Below are positions 26,487-35,177 of a stretch of DNA of 64,000 nt, one piece after another (position 1 is the first letter of the stretch; each line of letters opens with the position of its first letter). Source of the DNA: Enorma phocaeensis (GTDB lineage Bacteria; Actinomycetota; Coriobacteriia; Coriobacteriales; Coriobacteriaceae). A program made the translations under genes and the position numbers. The stretch lies in assembly GCF_016901575.1 (NCBI RefSeq), contig NZ_JACJKQ010000003.1, forward strand, positions 1 through 64,000. Reading direction: 5' to 3'. The notes under the pieces were generated by a model that worked only from the letters and a program-made list of their open reading frames with translations, searched no databases and was not told where the DNA came from.

Positions 26487-26608
26487 GCATAGCGTCAGAA
26501 AGGACGATTCCGGCAGCTGGGGACCAGGCCTCATCGAGCCCTTGTGGACAGCGCCACAGCAGATGGCGAGGGGCGCCTCGAGCAAGGCGGGGCATTCGTG
26601 CCAAAAGC

Positions 26609-27496
26609 CTAGACAGCGGCCGGCGCGACCTCCACGGTGAGGTCGTCACGCACGTACACGCGGCCCTCGGCAAGAAGCTGGACCACCTGCGGATACAGCT
26701 GGTGCTCGGTCGCATGGATGGCCGCCTCGAGGTCGTCCACCGACCATCCCTCTTCAACGCGCACCGGCTCCTGGGCGATGATGGGGCCCTGGTCGTAGAC
26801 CTCGTTGGCGAAGTGGACGGTCACGCCGGTGACCTTCACCCCGCGCGCGTAAGCATCGGCGATGCCGTGCGCGCCCTGGAAGCTGGGCAGCAGGGCGGGA
26901 TGCAGGTTCACCACGCGGTTCGGCCACAGCGCCAGCAGCGGCTCGTGAATCTTGCGCATATAGCCCGCCATGACGATGTATTCGGCACCGGCATGCATGA
27001 GCTCGGTCGCAATCACTTCGTCGGCCACCCAGGGGTCCTCGGCATAGAGCTCCTTCGAAAGGGCGAGGGTCTGGATGCCGGCGTCGGCCGCACGCTTGAG
27101 GCCTGCCGCCGACGGTCGGCTCGAGATGACCATGACGATCTTGGCGTTGAGCGTGCCCGCGGCGATGCAGTCGATGAGCGCCTGCAGGTTGGTGCCGGAA
27201 CCGGAGATCAGCACGCCGATCTTAAGCGGCTCGGCGGTGCCGGCGGCAACCTCTGCAGCGCGGCGAGCCTGGATGTCATTTCCGGTCTTGCCGTCAAGTC
27301 CGAGCGCGTGCAGGCGCTCGACGGCCCGCGCAACCGCCGCGGCGTAGGCGGCGTCATCCCCCGCGGCGGCAGCGGCAAGCGCCCTGTCCACCTCATGCTC
27401 GGCGCCTTTGCCGAAGAACCCCGCGCTCGGCTGGGCCTCGGGCGGGAGCCCGGCCTCCTCGACCAGGCGACGATACTCCTCGTCGTTAACGCTCAT
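26609..27496 (-). CDS. purN: Phosphoribosylglycinamide formyltransferase with N-terminal extension
   Basis: The last 200 residues or so are a normal PurN, which formylates GAR using 10-formyl-THF. The catalytic set is present: ISGSGTNLQAL, the NLHPALLPSFQG loop with Asn and His, and the Asp of YDQGPI. About 90 residues precede the normal start (KIGVLISG); they contain an Ala-rich helical stretch (DRALAAAAAGDDAAY) of unknown role. The ATG at 27496 overlaps purM by 11 nt, which supports the long form, although an internal start cannot be excluded. Confidence 0.9.
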   Translation of the reverse strand: MSVNDEEYRRLVEEAGLPPEAQPSAGFFGKGAEHEVDRALAAAAAGDDAAYAAAVARAVERLHALGLDGKTGNDIQARRAAEVAAGTAEPLKIGVLISGSGTNLQALIDCIAAGTLNAKIVMVISSRPSAAGLKRAADAGIQTLALSKELYAEDPWVADEVIATELMHAGAEYIVMAGYMRKIHEPLLALWPNRVVNLHPALLPSFQGAHGIADAYARGVKVTGVTVHFANEVYDQGPIIAQEPVRVEEGWSVDDLEAAIHATEHQLYPQVVQLLAEGRVYVRDDLTVEVAPAAV

Positions 27497-28592
27497 CGGT
27501 GTACACCACCTTGCCGGTACCCTCCACACACGTGCCTACATGGAAGGGACGCTCGCCCATGGCCTCGAGGGCGGCGATCACGCCGGCCTCCTCCTCCGCA
27601 GGGCAGATGATCATGAGGCCGACGCCCATGTTGAAGGTCTTGCAGGCCTCCGCCGGGGTCAACCCCGCCTGCCGCGAGATATAGGAGATGACAGGAGGCA
27701 TGTCCCAGCCCATCTGCTCTCCGTCGCGCTCGACCACCGCGTCGACGTCATGGGCCAAGGCGCGGTTGAGGTTCTCGGTGATGCCGCCGCCGGTGATGTG
27801 GGCGATGGCATGCACCGTCACGCCGCCGCGCAGCAGCTCCAGAATAGGTTTCACATAGATGCGCGTGGGCTCCAGGAGCGCGTCTGCGAGAGAGCGGCCC
27901 GCGAGCTCCTCGAGCGGCTGCTCGAGCTCGGCTCGCTTCGCGTCGGCCTCAGGAGTTCCCGGCACGATGCCGTCGACGCCGATCACGCGGCGCACGAGCG
28001 AATAGCCATTGGAATGTACGCCGGAGCTCGGCAGGCCGATGATGGCGTCACCGGGTCGGACGTTGGCGGGGTCGAGCATCTTCGGGCGGTCGACCACACC
28101 CACGGTAAAGCCAGCCATGTCGTAGTCATCGGGGCGCATGACCCCTGGGTGCTCGGCCATCTCGCCGCCCACGAGCGCGCATCCGGCAAGCTTGCAGCCG
28201 TCGGCGACGCCCTTCACGATCTTCGCCATGTGATCGGCCTCGATGTGGCCGATCGCGATGTAATCCAGGAAAAAGAGCGGCTCGGCACCCGAGGCGAGGA
28301 TGTCGTTCACGCACATGGCGACCAAGTCCTGGCCAACCGTCTCATGGCGGTCGAGGATCTGCGCCAGCACGAGCTTGGTGCCCACGCCGTCGGTGCCCGA
28401 GATGAGAATGGGGTCTTCCATGTCCTTGAGCGCGGCGGCGGAGAAGAGGCCGCCGAAGCCGCCGATGCCGCCTATGACCTCGGGGCGGTTGGTCTCGGCA
28501 ACCATCTGCTTGATGGCGTCGACCGCACGGCCTCCCTCGGCGGTGTCCACGCCGGCATCCTCATAGGTCACGTGCTTGGGTGTGTCGCTCAT
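27486..28592 (-). CDS. purM: Phosphoribosylformylglycinamidine cyclo-ligase
   Basis: A 368-residue AIR synthetase, step 5 of purine synthesis, which closes the imidazole ring with ATP. The N-terminal YEDAGVD, the Gly-rich IGGIGGFGG, GTDGVGTKL and the C-terminal HITGGG are all typical of PurM. The frame is open to 28751, but GGAAAGGAA and the conserved start place ATG at 28592. It overlaps purN and the two form a short operon. Confidence 0.95.
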   Translation of the reverse strand: MSDTPKHVTYEDAGVDTAEGGRAVDAIKQMVAETNRPEVIGGIGGFGGLFSAAALKDMEDPILISGTDGVGTKLVLAQILDRHETVGQDLVAMCVNDILASGAEPLFFLDYIAIGHIEADHMAKIVKGVADGCKLAGCALVGGEMAEHPGVMRPDDYDMAGFTVGVVDRPKMLDPANVRPGDAIIGLPSSGVHSNGYSLVRRVIGVDGIVPGTPEADAKRAELEQPLEELAGRSLADALLEPTRIYVKPILELLRGGVTVHAIAHITGGGITENLNRALAHDVDAVVERDGEQMGWDMPPVISYISRQAGLTPAEACKTFNMGVGLMIICPAEEEAGVIAALEAMGERPFHVGTCVEGTGKVVYTDER

Positions 28593-28735
28593 GCGATTCC
28601 TTTCCCAGAAGGTGTAGGTTATCCACATCATAGCAGGCCGGATGGCGCAAACGCGGGGCTTCGGCGGCTTGCCCCTCGTCCTCAAATATTCGGCGGCTCG
28701 CCCCTCGTCCTCAAACATAAACTTGTGATGCATTT

Positions 28736-28849
28736 TGGACGCTCCGGACAAGCTTCTTATGCAAAAGGGACGTTAAGAGCCCGATTGGAGGCCCTTACCG
28801 TCCCTTTTGCACAAGAAGTCTTCCGGGGGCGTCCATTCTGCATAAGAAG
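28736..28849. repeat. Long imperfect palindrome, copy B of the repeat family
   Basis: TGGACGC (28736) pairs with GCGTCCA (ending 28835), CTTCTTATGCA (28753-28763) pairs with TGCACAAGAAG (28808-28818), and the inner stem continues with AAAAGGGACG. A further TGCATAAGAAG follows at 28839-28849. Outer and middle arms match the element at 3568-3682; the inner stem differs. It lies between the purF stop and the purM start. Confidence 0.75.
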
Positions 28850-28907
28850 TTATCTACGGCTGGGTGAGGACAGCCGCCGTGCGCGGGAGCCTTTCTACTC
28901 CGCGAGG

Positions 28908-28995
28908 GCGTGCGTCGCAAGGCCACCGGGCGTGCGTCGCAAGGCCACCGGGCGTGCGTCGCAAGGCCAGCGGACATCCGCCGCAAGGCCACCGG
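28908..28995. repeat. 22-bp tandem repeat, four copies, beside the purF stop codon
   Basis: Units start at 28908, 28930, 28952 and 28974. The first two (GCGTGCGTCGCAAGGCCACC plus GG) are identical, the third differs at one base and the fourth at several. The array ends a few bases before the purF stop codon at 29001. Confidence 0.85.
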
Positions 28996-29000
28996 GCATC

Positions 29001-30707
29001 CTAGGCCCGATGGGCCTCCTCCCAGCTGTGGTCATGCTCCTTCTCCACCACCACGTCGCGCGGCAGCACGGGGCTGTCGGTCAGGTTGCAGGGGTCGTAG
29101 CCGGGCATGAACTTATCTCGCCCGAAGCTCTCGGGGATGGCGACGGGGTATACGCCCGTGAAGCACGCCGTGCAGTAGCCGTGCGCCGGCCCCTCCCCCG
29201 TCGAGGCGGCGCCCCTGCCGCAGGGCGGCACGCAGGCGAGCAGGCCCTGCACCGAAAGAAATGCCAAGGAATCGGCGCCGATGTAGCCGCAGATCTCGTC
29301 GACGCTCTTGTTGGCGCTGATGAGCTGCTCTTGGATATCGGTATCGATGCCATAAAAGCACGGCCACACGACCTCGGGCGAGTTGATGCGCACGTGCACC
29401 TCGGCGGCGCCCGCCTGGCGCAGCATACGCACAAGCTGCACCATGGTGGTGCCGCGCACGATGGAATCATCGATGACCACGAGACGCTTGCCCGCGATGT
29501 TGTCGCGCAGCGGGTTGAGCTTCATGCGCACGCCCATGGCGCGCAGCTCTTGGGTGGGCTGGATGAAGGTGCGAGCCACATAGCGGTTCTTGATGAGGCC
29601 CTCGCCAAAGGGGATGCCGCTCTCGCGCGCGTAGCCCTCCGCCGGCGGCAGGCCGGAGTCGGGCACGCCGATGACCATGTCGGCGTCGACGGGTGCCTCG
29701 CGTGCCAGCTGCCTGCCCATGTCGTAGCGGCAGGCATAGACCGATTTGCCCGCCATGATGGAATCCGGACGAGCGAAGTAGACCTGCTCGAAGATGCACT
29801 CGGCAAGCTCGTCGGCGGCGGGGACGCCCTGCTCGGAGACAAGGCCCTCGGCGCTGATGCGCAAAATCTCGCCGGGGCGGATGTCGCGCACGTACTCGGC
29901 GCCCACGATGTCGAGCGCGCAGGTCTCAGATGCCACGACCCAGCCGGCGGCGTCCTGCGCGCCGCGGGACGAGGCACCGGTGGTTGCATGAGTGGTTGCA
30001 TTGAACCCGTCCCCATCGGACTCATCGGGGCGATGGGATGAGGAGGCGCCGTCCGCGCCCGCATCGCCGAGCGGAAGGCGGCCGAGCACGAGCGGACGGA
30101 TGCCGTATGGGTCGCGGAACGCATACATGGCCTGCTCGTTGATGAGCGTCATGGCATAGCCGCCGCGAACGAGCTCCATGGTCTTGCGAATGCCCTCGCG
30201 CAGGTGCTTGGTGCGCTGCGTGAAGTAGCCGATGAGCTTCGTTGCCACCTCGGAGTCGGAGTTGGACAAAAACGGCACGTTGAGGTCAATGAGCTGGCGC
30301 CGCAGCTCGTCGGTGTTCACCAGGGTGCCGTTGTGCGCGAGGGCGATGATCACGTCGTTGATGGTGGAGAGGTGGGGCTGCGCGGCCTCCCAGCTTTTGG
30401 CGCCGGCGGTGCCGTAGCGCACATGTCCCACGGCGAGCTGCCCGGTAAGGGTCGAGAGGTCCGCGTCGGAAAACACCTGGTCGCAGAGACCGAGGTCCTT
30501 GCGGACGAGAACCGTCCCGCCATCGCCCACCGCGATGCCCGCGGATTCCTGGCCGCGATGCTGCAGGGCCTTCAGGCCAAAGTAGGTGAGACGTGCCACG
30601 TCGCGACCGGGCGCCCAGATGCCGAAGACGCCGCACTCCTCGTGCAGCTGATCCGCCTCGGAAGGATCCGCCTGCCACTTCGCGCCGGAGAACACCTCTG
30701 AACCCAT
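29001..30707 (-). CDS. purF: Amidophosphoribosyltransferase
   Basis: A 568-residue PurF, first enzyme of purine synthesis. A 24-residue propeptide precedes Cys25, the glutaminase nucleophile in EECGVFGI. The PRPP loop is VVIDDSIVRGTT. Cysteines in SETCALD, WPCFYG and YCTAC match the [4Fe-4S]-binding set of the Bacillus-type enzyme, suggesting oxygen sensitivity. About 40 Ser/Asp/Gly/Ala-rich residues are inserted before GWVVASETC, which makes the protein longer than usual. AAAAGGAG precedes ATG. A -10-like CATAAT on the minus strand lies at 30746-30751. Confidence 0.95.
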   Translation of the reverse strand: MGSEVFSGAKWQADPSEADQLHEECGVFGIWAPGRDVARLTYFGLKALQHRGQESAGIAVGDGGTVLVRKDLGLCDQVFSDADLSTLTGQLAVGHVRYGTAGAKSWEAAQPHLSTINDVIIALAHNGTLVNTDELRRQLIDLNVPFLSNSDSEVATKLIGYFTQRTKHLREGIRKTMELVRGGYAMTLINEQAMYAFRDPYGIRPLVLGRLPLGDAGADGASSSHRPDESDGDGFNATTHATTGASSRGAQDAAGWVVASETCALDIVGAEYVRDIRPGEILRISAEGLVSEQGVPAADELAECIFEQVYFARPDSIMAGKSVYACRYDMGRQLAREAPVDADMVIGVPDSGLPPAEGYARESGIPFGEGLIKNRYVARTFIQPTQELRAMGVRMKLNPLRDNIAGKRLVVIDDSIVRGTTMVQLVRMLRQAGAAEVHVRINSPEVVWPCFYGIDTDIQEQLISANKSVDEICGYIGADSLAFLSVQGLLACVPPCGRGAASTGEGPAHGYCTACFTGVYPVAIPESFGRDKFMPGYDPCNLTDSPVLPRDVVVEKEHDHSWEEAHRA

Positions 30708-30818
30708 ACCCGCTCCTTTTGATAGCCCATCGGAAACAAAGGCACATTATGGCATCTCGGCAGGCCCTCTTGCGCGGCGCGCACGATTTCACATTGCTCG
30801 CAACACGTCCGCAAGGTC

Positions 30819-30849
30819 AGGGCCCGCCCCGCACAGCGGAGCGGGCCCT
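30819..30849 (-). terminator. Hairpin after the PTS operon
   Basis: AGGGCCCGC-CCG (30819-30831) pairs with 30837-30849 with one mismatch and a short loop. It lies downstream of the IIA gene and upstream of the purF promoter region, so it probably separates the two units. Confidence 0.6.
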
Positions 30850-30966
30850 CTCACGCATAGGTGTCCGCAGAGCGCCCTCGGCCGCATCCGGCAAGGTCGC
30901 ATGCGCGGACACGGCACCGCGGGCACCACGCCTCGTCGCGCGCCGCGATTGGGCGCGCGTGCGTCT

Positions 30967-31440
30967 TTAGGCGCAATACTTCTTCATGGTGTCGACCATG
31001 CCCTCGGGCGTGGTCTGGGCGCGAATGTCTGCCACGGTGTCCCCCTCCATGAACACGCCCATGAGCGCCTGGAGCACCGCCACCTGGCCCTCGGCATGAG
31101 CGAGCAGGCCGAGGTTGACGATGAGCTCGGCGGGAATGTCGCCGCCGATGCCCGCCATGCCCTCGAAGATCACCGGCTCCTTCGGCTTGATCACGGCGAT
31201 GTACGGCTTCACGAGGTGCTCGGGGTCGACGTGCGGCAGCGCGACCGAGATGTGCTCGAAGGCAAGGCCCGTGGGGTAGTTCTTCTCACGGGTCATGATC
31301 GCGTCGAGCCAGCTCTCCTTCACGTAGCCCTTATCCATCAGGATCTGGGACATCTTGGTGAAGAAGTCGACGCGGTCGGACGCCTCGAAATCAAAGAACA
31401 CGAGCTCGGGGGTGAACAGGCTGGTATCTACGGTGGACAT
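30967..31440 (-). CDS. PTS sugar transporter subunit IIA
   Basis: A 157-residue type-2 IIA protein (fructose/mannitol/galactitol fold). The phosphorylated His is in SVALPHVDPEHL, and EKNYPTGLAFEH is the conserved stretch before it. It passes phosphate from HPr to the IIB protein. AGGAAGGAA precedes ATG at 31440. It is the last gene of the cluster with galactitol-type IIB and IIC, so it most likely serves them. Confidence 0.9.
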   Translation of the reverse strand: MSTVDTSLFTPELVFFDFEASDRVDFFTKMSQILMDKGYVKESWLDAIMTREKNYPTGLAFEHISVALPHVDPEHLVKPYIAVIKPKEPVIFEGMAGIGGDIPAELIVNLGLLAHAEGQVAVLQALMGVFMEGDTVADIRAQTTPEGMVDTMKKYCA

Positions 31441-31532
31441 ACGTGGTTCCTTCCTAGGTTGGATGCCAGATTGCACGGTACGGTGCGGCGGGGCTGGGGC
31501 TGTCCGAGGTGCGGGACGGCTCGCGGGAGAGC

Positions 31533-32414
31533 CTATGCCACGGGGTCTGCCCCGTTGGCAAAGACCTTGATGACCTGGGTGAAGTCTTCAAGCAGACGCT
31601 CGTAGGCAACCGAGGAGAGCTTGCTCCAGTACACCACATCACCGGCGGCGCGCGCGGCGTCGACCGCGGAGGATGCGGCCTCGCCGGCAAACTTGTCGCC
31701 ATAGGTGAAGTAGTTTACCTTGCGGATGCCCGCGTCGATAGCCTTGTGGTAGTCCTCGTCGGATACGCCCGAGCCGCCATGCATGACCAGCGGCACCTTC
31801 ACGCGCTCCCGGATCTGGGTGAGCACGTCAAACGACAGGTGCGGCTCACCCTTATAGATGCCGTGCACGGTGCCGAACGAGCATGCCAGGGCATCGAGCC
31901 CCGTGGCCTCGACGAAGGCGCGGGCCTGGTCGGGATTGGTGTAGATGGCGCCCGCCTCCTCGGCCGTGCCGCCCTGGGCGGTCGCGCCGCCCTCGCGCGA
32001 TCCCATGGATCCCAGCTCGCACTCGAGGCCGCAGTCAAAGTCGTGGCACATCGCCGCGGCGCGGGCAGAGTTCTCGACATTCACCTCATAGGGCTCCATG
32101 GATCCGTCATACATGGCGCCCGTGAAGCCAAGCTCGAGGGCACGGCGCATGTATGAGAGGTGCTCGCAGTGGTCCAGGTGCACGCACACCGGGACGCTCG
32201 CACGTTCGGCGAGCGCCACCATGGCGGGGCCTACCACGTCGAGCGGGGCCACGTCCTCGTGCACCTCGGCGTGACCGATCATCACGGGGTAGCCCGTGGC
32301 CTCGGCGGCGTCCACGACGGCGCGCATGGCTTCGAGCGTCGGAGCGTTGAACTGGCCGATGGCCATGTTGTTTTGTTCGGCGATGGCGCAGATGTCGCGC
32401 AGATTGACGAGCAT
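31533..32414 (-). CDS. Class II ketose-bisphosphate aldolase (GatY/KbaY/Fba family)
   Basis: A 293-residue zinc-dependent aldolase. Metal-binding His residues are in HLDHCEH, GTVHGIYKGEPH and VMHGGSG, and the start LVNLRDICAIAEQNNMAIGQFN is typical of this family. Such enzymes split ketose 1,6-bisphosphates into DHAP and an aldehyde. In a galactitol-type PTS operon the substrate is more likely tagatose 1,6-bisphosphate or a related ketose phosphate than fructose bisphosphate. GAAAGGAAC sets the start at 32414. Confidence 0.9.
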   Translation of the reverse strand: MLVNLRDICAIAEQNNMAIGQFNAPTLEAMRAVVDAAEATGYPVMIGHAEVHEDVAPLDVVGPAMVALAERASVPVCVHLDHCEHLSYMRRALELGFTGAMYDGSMEPYEVNVENSARAAAMCHDFDCGLECELGSMGSREGGATAQGGTAEEAGAIYTNPDQARAFVEATGLDALACSFGTVHGIYKGEPHLSFDVLTQIRERVKVPLVMHGGSGVSDEDYHKAIDAGIRKVNYFTYGDKFAGEAASSAVDAARAAGDVVYWSKLSSVAYERLLEDFTQVIKVFANGADPVA

Positions 32415-32492
32415 GGATGTTCCTTTCTCAAAATACAAAGACCGCGGCAAGCATGGGTACGGGCCCCAAGGCAGGCGGCACGATACGGCCCC

Positions 32493-33179
32493 CTAGCGCT
32501 TCTTCTTGCGTCGGCGCTTGCCAATAGGTGCCGGGGCGCTCGCCGTCCCGCCCTCGAGCTTGCGCGCCTCGGCACGGCGCGCGCGCACGCGGATGTTGTC
32601 GGGATCCAGGCGGGCCTCGGTGGCGAGGAAAAACTGGTAGAGCGCCTCGCCGCTCTCGCCTTCGGGCGTACGCATGTCACCGCATCCCACAAAGTAGCGA
32701 CCCCGTAGGATGCCGCCGCCGTTCACGCGGACATAGGCGCTGCGGACCTGGCCGTTCTCACGCACCGGCATGCGGGAGATGTCCGCAAGCGGATAGGTGT
32801 CGGTGCGGCCGAAGGACTCGAAGACGAGCGCGTCGTCGGACAGCGTCGCCACGCGCGGATAGCATTTGGCGACAAACGTGTTGAACACCGTATAGGCGCC
32901 CACCACCGCCACGATGATCCCGATGGGTGCCAAAAAGCCCGCGACGGCCATGCCGACGCCGACGGGAACCGCAAGTGCGCCCACCACGCCGGGCACCATC
33001 ACGTCGAAGAGATAGCGGTGCTCATCGTAGGTAAAGGTCTGCACCGAGGCGTCCTCGTCTGCAGGAACGCTCGACGCGCCGCCCTTCGCACCTTTATCTG
33101 AGCCCCGTGTCGCGGGCGACGCCTGGGGCGTGGCGCCCGGCGCCTCCGCGGAGACATGTTCTTGACGGGAACCCTTCAC
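32493..33179 (-). CDS. Hypothetical membrane protein inside the PTS cluster
   Basis: A 228-residue protein I cannot assign to a named family. It has a disordered Ser/Ala/Gly-rich N terminus (about 1-40), two hydrophobic segments (about 58-102), then a domain with a PH-like strand pattern (RVATLSDDALVFESFGRTDTYPLADI) and a Lys/Arg-rich tail (GKRRRKKKR). The layout resembles small bacterial PH-domain membrane proteins. The GTG start has GGGAGGG upstream. A strong hairpin separates it from the IIC gene, so it may not be coexpressed with the PTS. Confidence 0.65.
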   Translation of the reverse strand: MKGSRQEHVSAEAPGATPQASPATRGSDKGAKGGASSVPADEDASVQTFTYDEHRYLFDVMVPGVVGALAVPVGVGMAVAGFLAPIGIIVAVVGAYTVFNTFVAKCYPRVATLSDDALVFESFGRTDTYPLADISRMPVRENGQVRSAYVRVNGGGILRGRYFVGCGDMRTPEGESGEALYQFFLATEARLDPDNIRVRARRAEARKLEGGTASAPAPIGKRRRKKKR

Positions 33180-33220
33180 GGGACCCTCCCTTCGGCGGCC
33201 GTCGCAGGCCCTTGAAATAT

Positions 33221-33258
33221 CGCGGGGCCCGCGCCCGGAAGTGAGCGCGGGCCCCGCG
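33221..33258 (-). terminator. Perfect 14-bp hairpin inside the PTS cluster
   Basis: CGCGGGGCCCGCGC (33221-33234) pairs perfectly with 33245-33258. On the minus strand it follows the IIC stop codon and precedes ATATTTC. It could end most transcripts after IIC and leave the membrane protein, aldolase and IIA genes on a weaker read-through or separate message. Confidence 0.75.
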
Positions 33259-33318
33259 GAGCTTAGCTGTCACGCCAACGTTATACCCACGTTGCACGTG
33301 TCGTGGCGCTATGTCGCG

Positions 33319-34725
33319 TTACTGCTGGGCGTGAAGCTCAGCGGCCTCCTTGAGGATGCGACGACGGTTCCAGATGGCGAAGACGATGGCGAGCACGCCG
33401 GTGACGCCCACGCACACGTAGCCGTTGATGTTGCTCAGGAACACGAAGATGAACGTGAGCGGGTTGGCGCCGTCGCACAGCGACGAGATCATGGCGTTGG
33501 CGCTGCCAGCGGCGCTGGCGATGTCAAAGCCAGACTGCAGGGCGGCAGCGGTCTGGAACGGGGCCATGTAGGTGGAGATGAGCAGGCCCACGGCGAGCAC
33601 GATGATGCCGACGATGAGGCCGCGGAAGCCGTTCTGGTTCACGATCGGGGTGATGAGAACGAGCATGTAGGTAGCGGTGGACAGGTCGCCGAAGGGGATG
33701 ACCTGGTTGCCGAGCGGCTGCAGGATGACGGCGAGCAGCAGCATGACGGGAATCAGGATGAGGGCGAGCGACAGGGTCACGGGATGGCCGACGCCAACGG
33801 CGGAGTCGAGGCCGATGTAGATCTTGCCGCGGCTCTGGAAGTGCTTCTGGATGAACTCGGAGGCGGCGTCGGAGATGGGGAGCAGGCCCTCCATGAGCAG
33901 CGCGGCCATACGGGGGATGAGCACCAGCACGGCGCCCAGCGAGACGCCGAGCGTCAAGATGGTGGTCACGGAGCCGGCGATGTCGGCGGCGTCGAAGTAG
34001 GCGATGCAGCCGATGACGATGCCGATGATGGTGCCGACGAACAGAGGCTCGCCGAAGACGCCGAACTTCTTCTGCATGGACTCGACGTCGATGTTGATGT
34101 CGCGCACGCCAGGGATCTTATCGATGACCCAGTTCACGAACATGGCGATGGGGGCGAAGGCTGCGGTGAAGCCGTGCGGCAGCGAGACGCCGGGCATGCC
34201 GAGGGATTTCTCGACCTGAGGCGCGGTGATGTCGCCCAGGATGAGCACCACGACCATGTTGATGACGGCGGCGGCGAAGCCGAGCATGATGTTGTCGGTG
34301 ATGATGGCGACGATGGAGCCGGTGAAGGCGAAGTGCCAGTAGTTCCAGATGTCGACGTCAACGGTCTGGGTGGTGTTGGTGATGAGCATGAGGATGTTCA
34401 CCACGAGGCCCAGCGGGATGATGAACAGGCCGACCGTCGAGCCCATGGCGATCGCCGAGGACGCCGGCCAACCCACGTCGATGATGTTGAGCGCGAGGCC
34501 GAAGCGGGTGGTCATCTGCTCGACGGCAGGCGCGAGGCTGGTGCCGAGCACGTTGTTGATGACCAGGTTCAGGCCGATGAAGCCCACGCCTACGGTGAGG
34601 CCGGCCTTGAGACTCTTGCCGAAGCCGGCGCCAAGAGCGGTGCCGATGATGGTGATGATGATGGGCATCATGACCGAGACGCCCAGGCCCTGGATAAAGG
34701 TGAAGAAAGATAGAATCGCGTCCAT
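33319..34725 (-). CDS. gatC: PTS galactitol-type transporter subunit IIC
   Basis: A 468-residue polytopic membrane protein of the galactitol (GatC) family, about 10-12 segments. The N terminus (FFTFIQGLGVSVMMPIIITI) and the LVINNVLGT and SLPHGF motifs are typical. It moves the sugar across the membrane while IIB phosphorylates it. AGAGGGG precedes ATG. The matching IIB lies 86 nt upstream and IIA at the end of the cluster. The actual sugar may not be galactitol. Confidence 0.92.
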   Translation of the reverse strand: MDAILSFFTFIQGLGVSVMMPIIITIIGTALGAGFGKSLKAGLTVGVGFIGLNLVINNVLGTSLAPAVEQMTTRFGLALNIIDVGWPASSAIAMGSTVGLFIIPLGLVVNILMLITNTTQTVDVDIWNYWHFAFTGSIVAIITDNIMLGFAAAVINMVVVLILGDITAPQVEKSLGMPGVSLPHGFTAAFAPIAMFVNWVIDKIPGVRDINIDVESMQKKFGVFGEPLFVGTIIGIVIGCIAYFDAADIAGSVTTILTLGVSLGAVLVLIPRMAALLMEGLLPISDAASEFIQKHFQSRGKIYIGLDSAVGVGHPVTLSLALILIPVMLLLAVILQPLGNQVIPFGDLSTATYMLVLITPIVNQNGFRGLIVGIIVLAVGLLISTYMAPFQTAAALQSGFDIASAAGSANAMISSLCDGANPLTFIFVFLSNINGYVCVGVTGVLAIVFAIWNRRRILKEAAELHAQQ

Positions 34726-34811
34726 TGCCCCTCTTTTCTATTGAAGCGTTTGGCCGGGGCGCAGATGCGCCCCGCGTGACCCGGACAGACCGGGGAGCCG
34801 CAAGCGGCTTG

Positions 34812-35096
34812 TCACTTCTTGAGGATCTCGAGAATCTGCTGCTCGGCAGCGGGACGGCCCATGCCCGTCAGGAACGGCACGCCGTTCACATATGGGCACG
34901 GCAGCCCATCGGGGACCACGGTGGTGGAAATGAGCAGGTCGGCAGAGCTCGCGCGGTTGACCGCCTCGGCAATCGCGCACTGCGTGATGGTGTACTGCCC
35001 GGCAAGTCCGTTGGCATCCAAAAAGTCGGACACCTTCTTTGCCACCGCCGTCGACGTAGCGATGCCCGATCCGCACGCCAGGATGATGGTCTTCAC
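34812..35096 (-). CDS. gatB: PTS galactitol-type transporter subunit IIB
   Basis: A 94-residue IIB of the lactose/galactitol fold. The phosphorylated Cys is at position 8 (IILACGSGIATSTAV). It starts with GTG at 35096, with AAAGGAGGG well placed. It takes phosphate from IIA and hands it to the sugar bound in IIC. Confidence 0.93.
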   Translation of the reverse strand: MKTIILACGSGIATSTAVAKKVSDFLDANGLAGQYTITQCAIAEAVNRASSADLLISTTVVPDGLPCPYVNGVPFLTGMGRPAAEQQILEILKK

Positions 35097-35177
35097 GAAT
35101 TCCCTCCTTTCGTTGCACTCCCGATAGCCGGACCATTCCGGCAGGCTATCTACGGTACCCGAAGATCGCCTTGACGA

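Noticed and set aside
27408-30041. An 877-codon open frame on the plus strand
   Set aside because: It lies antisense to purN, purM and purF, has no ribosome binding site and has the His/Arg/Val-rich composition expected of the complement of G+C-rich codons.
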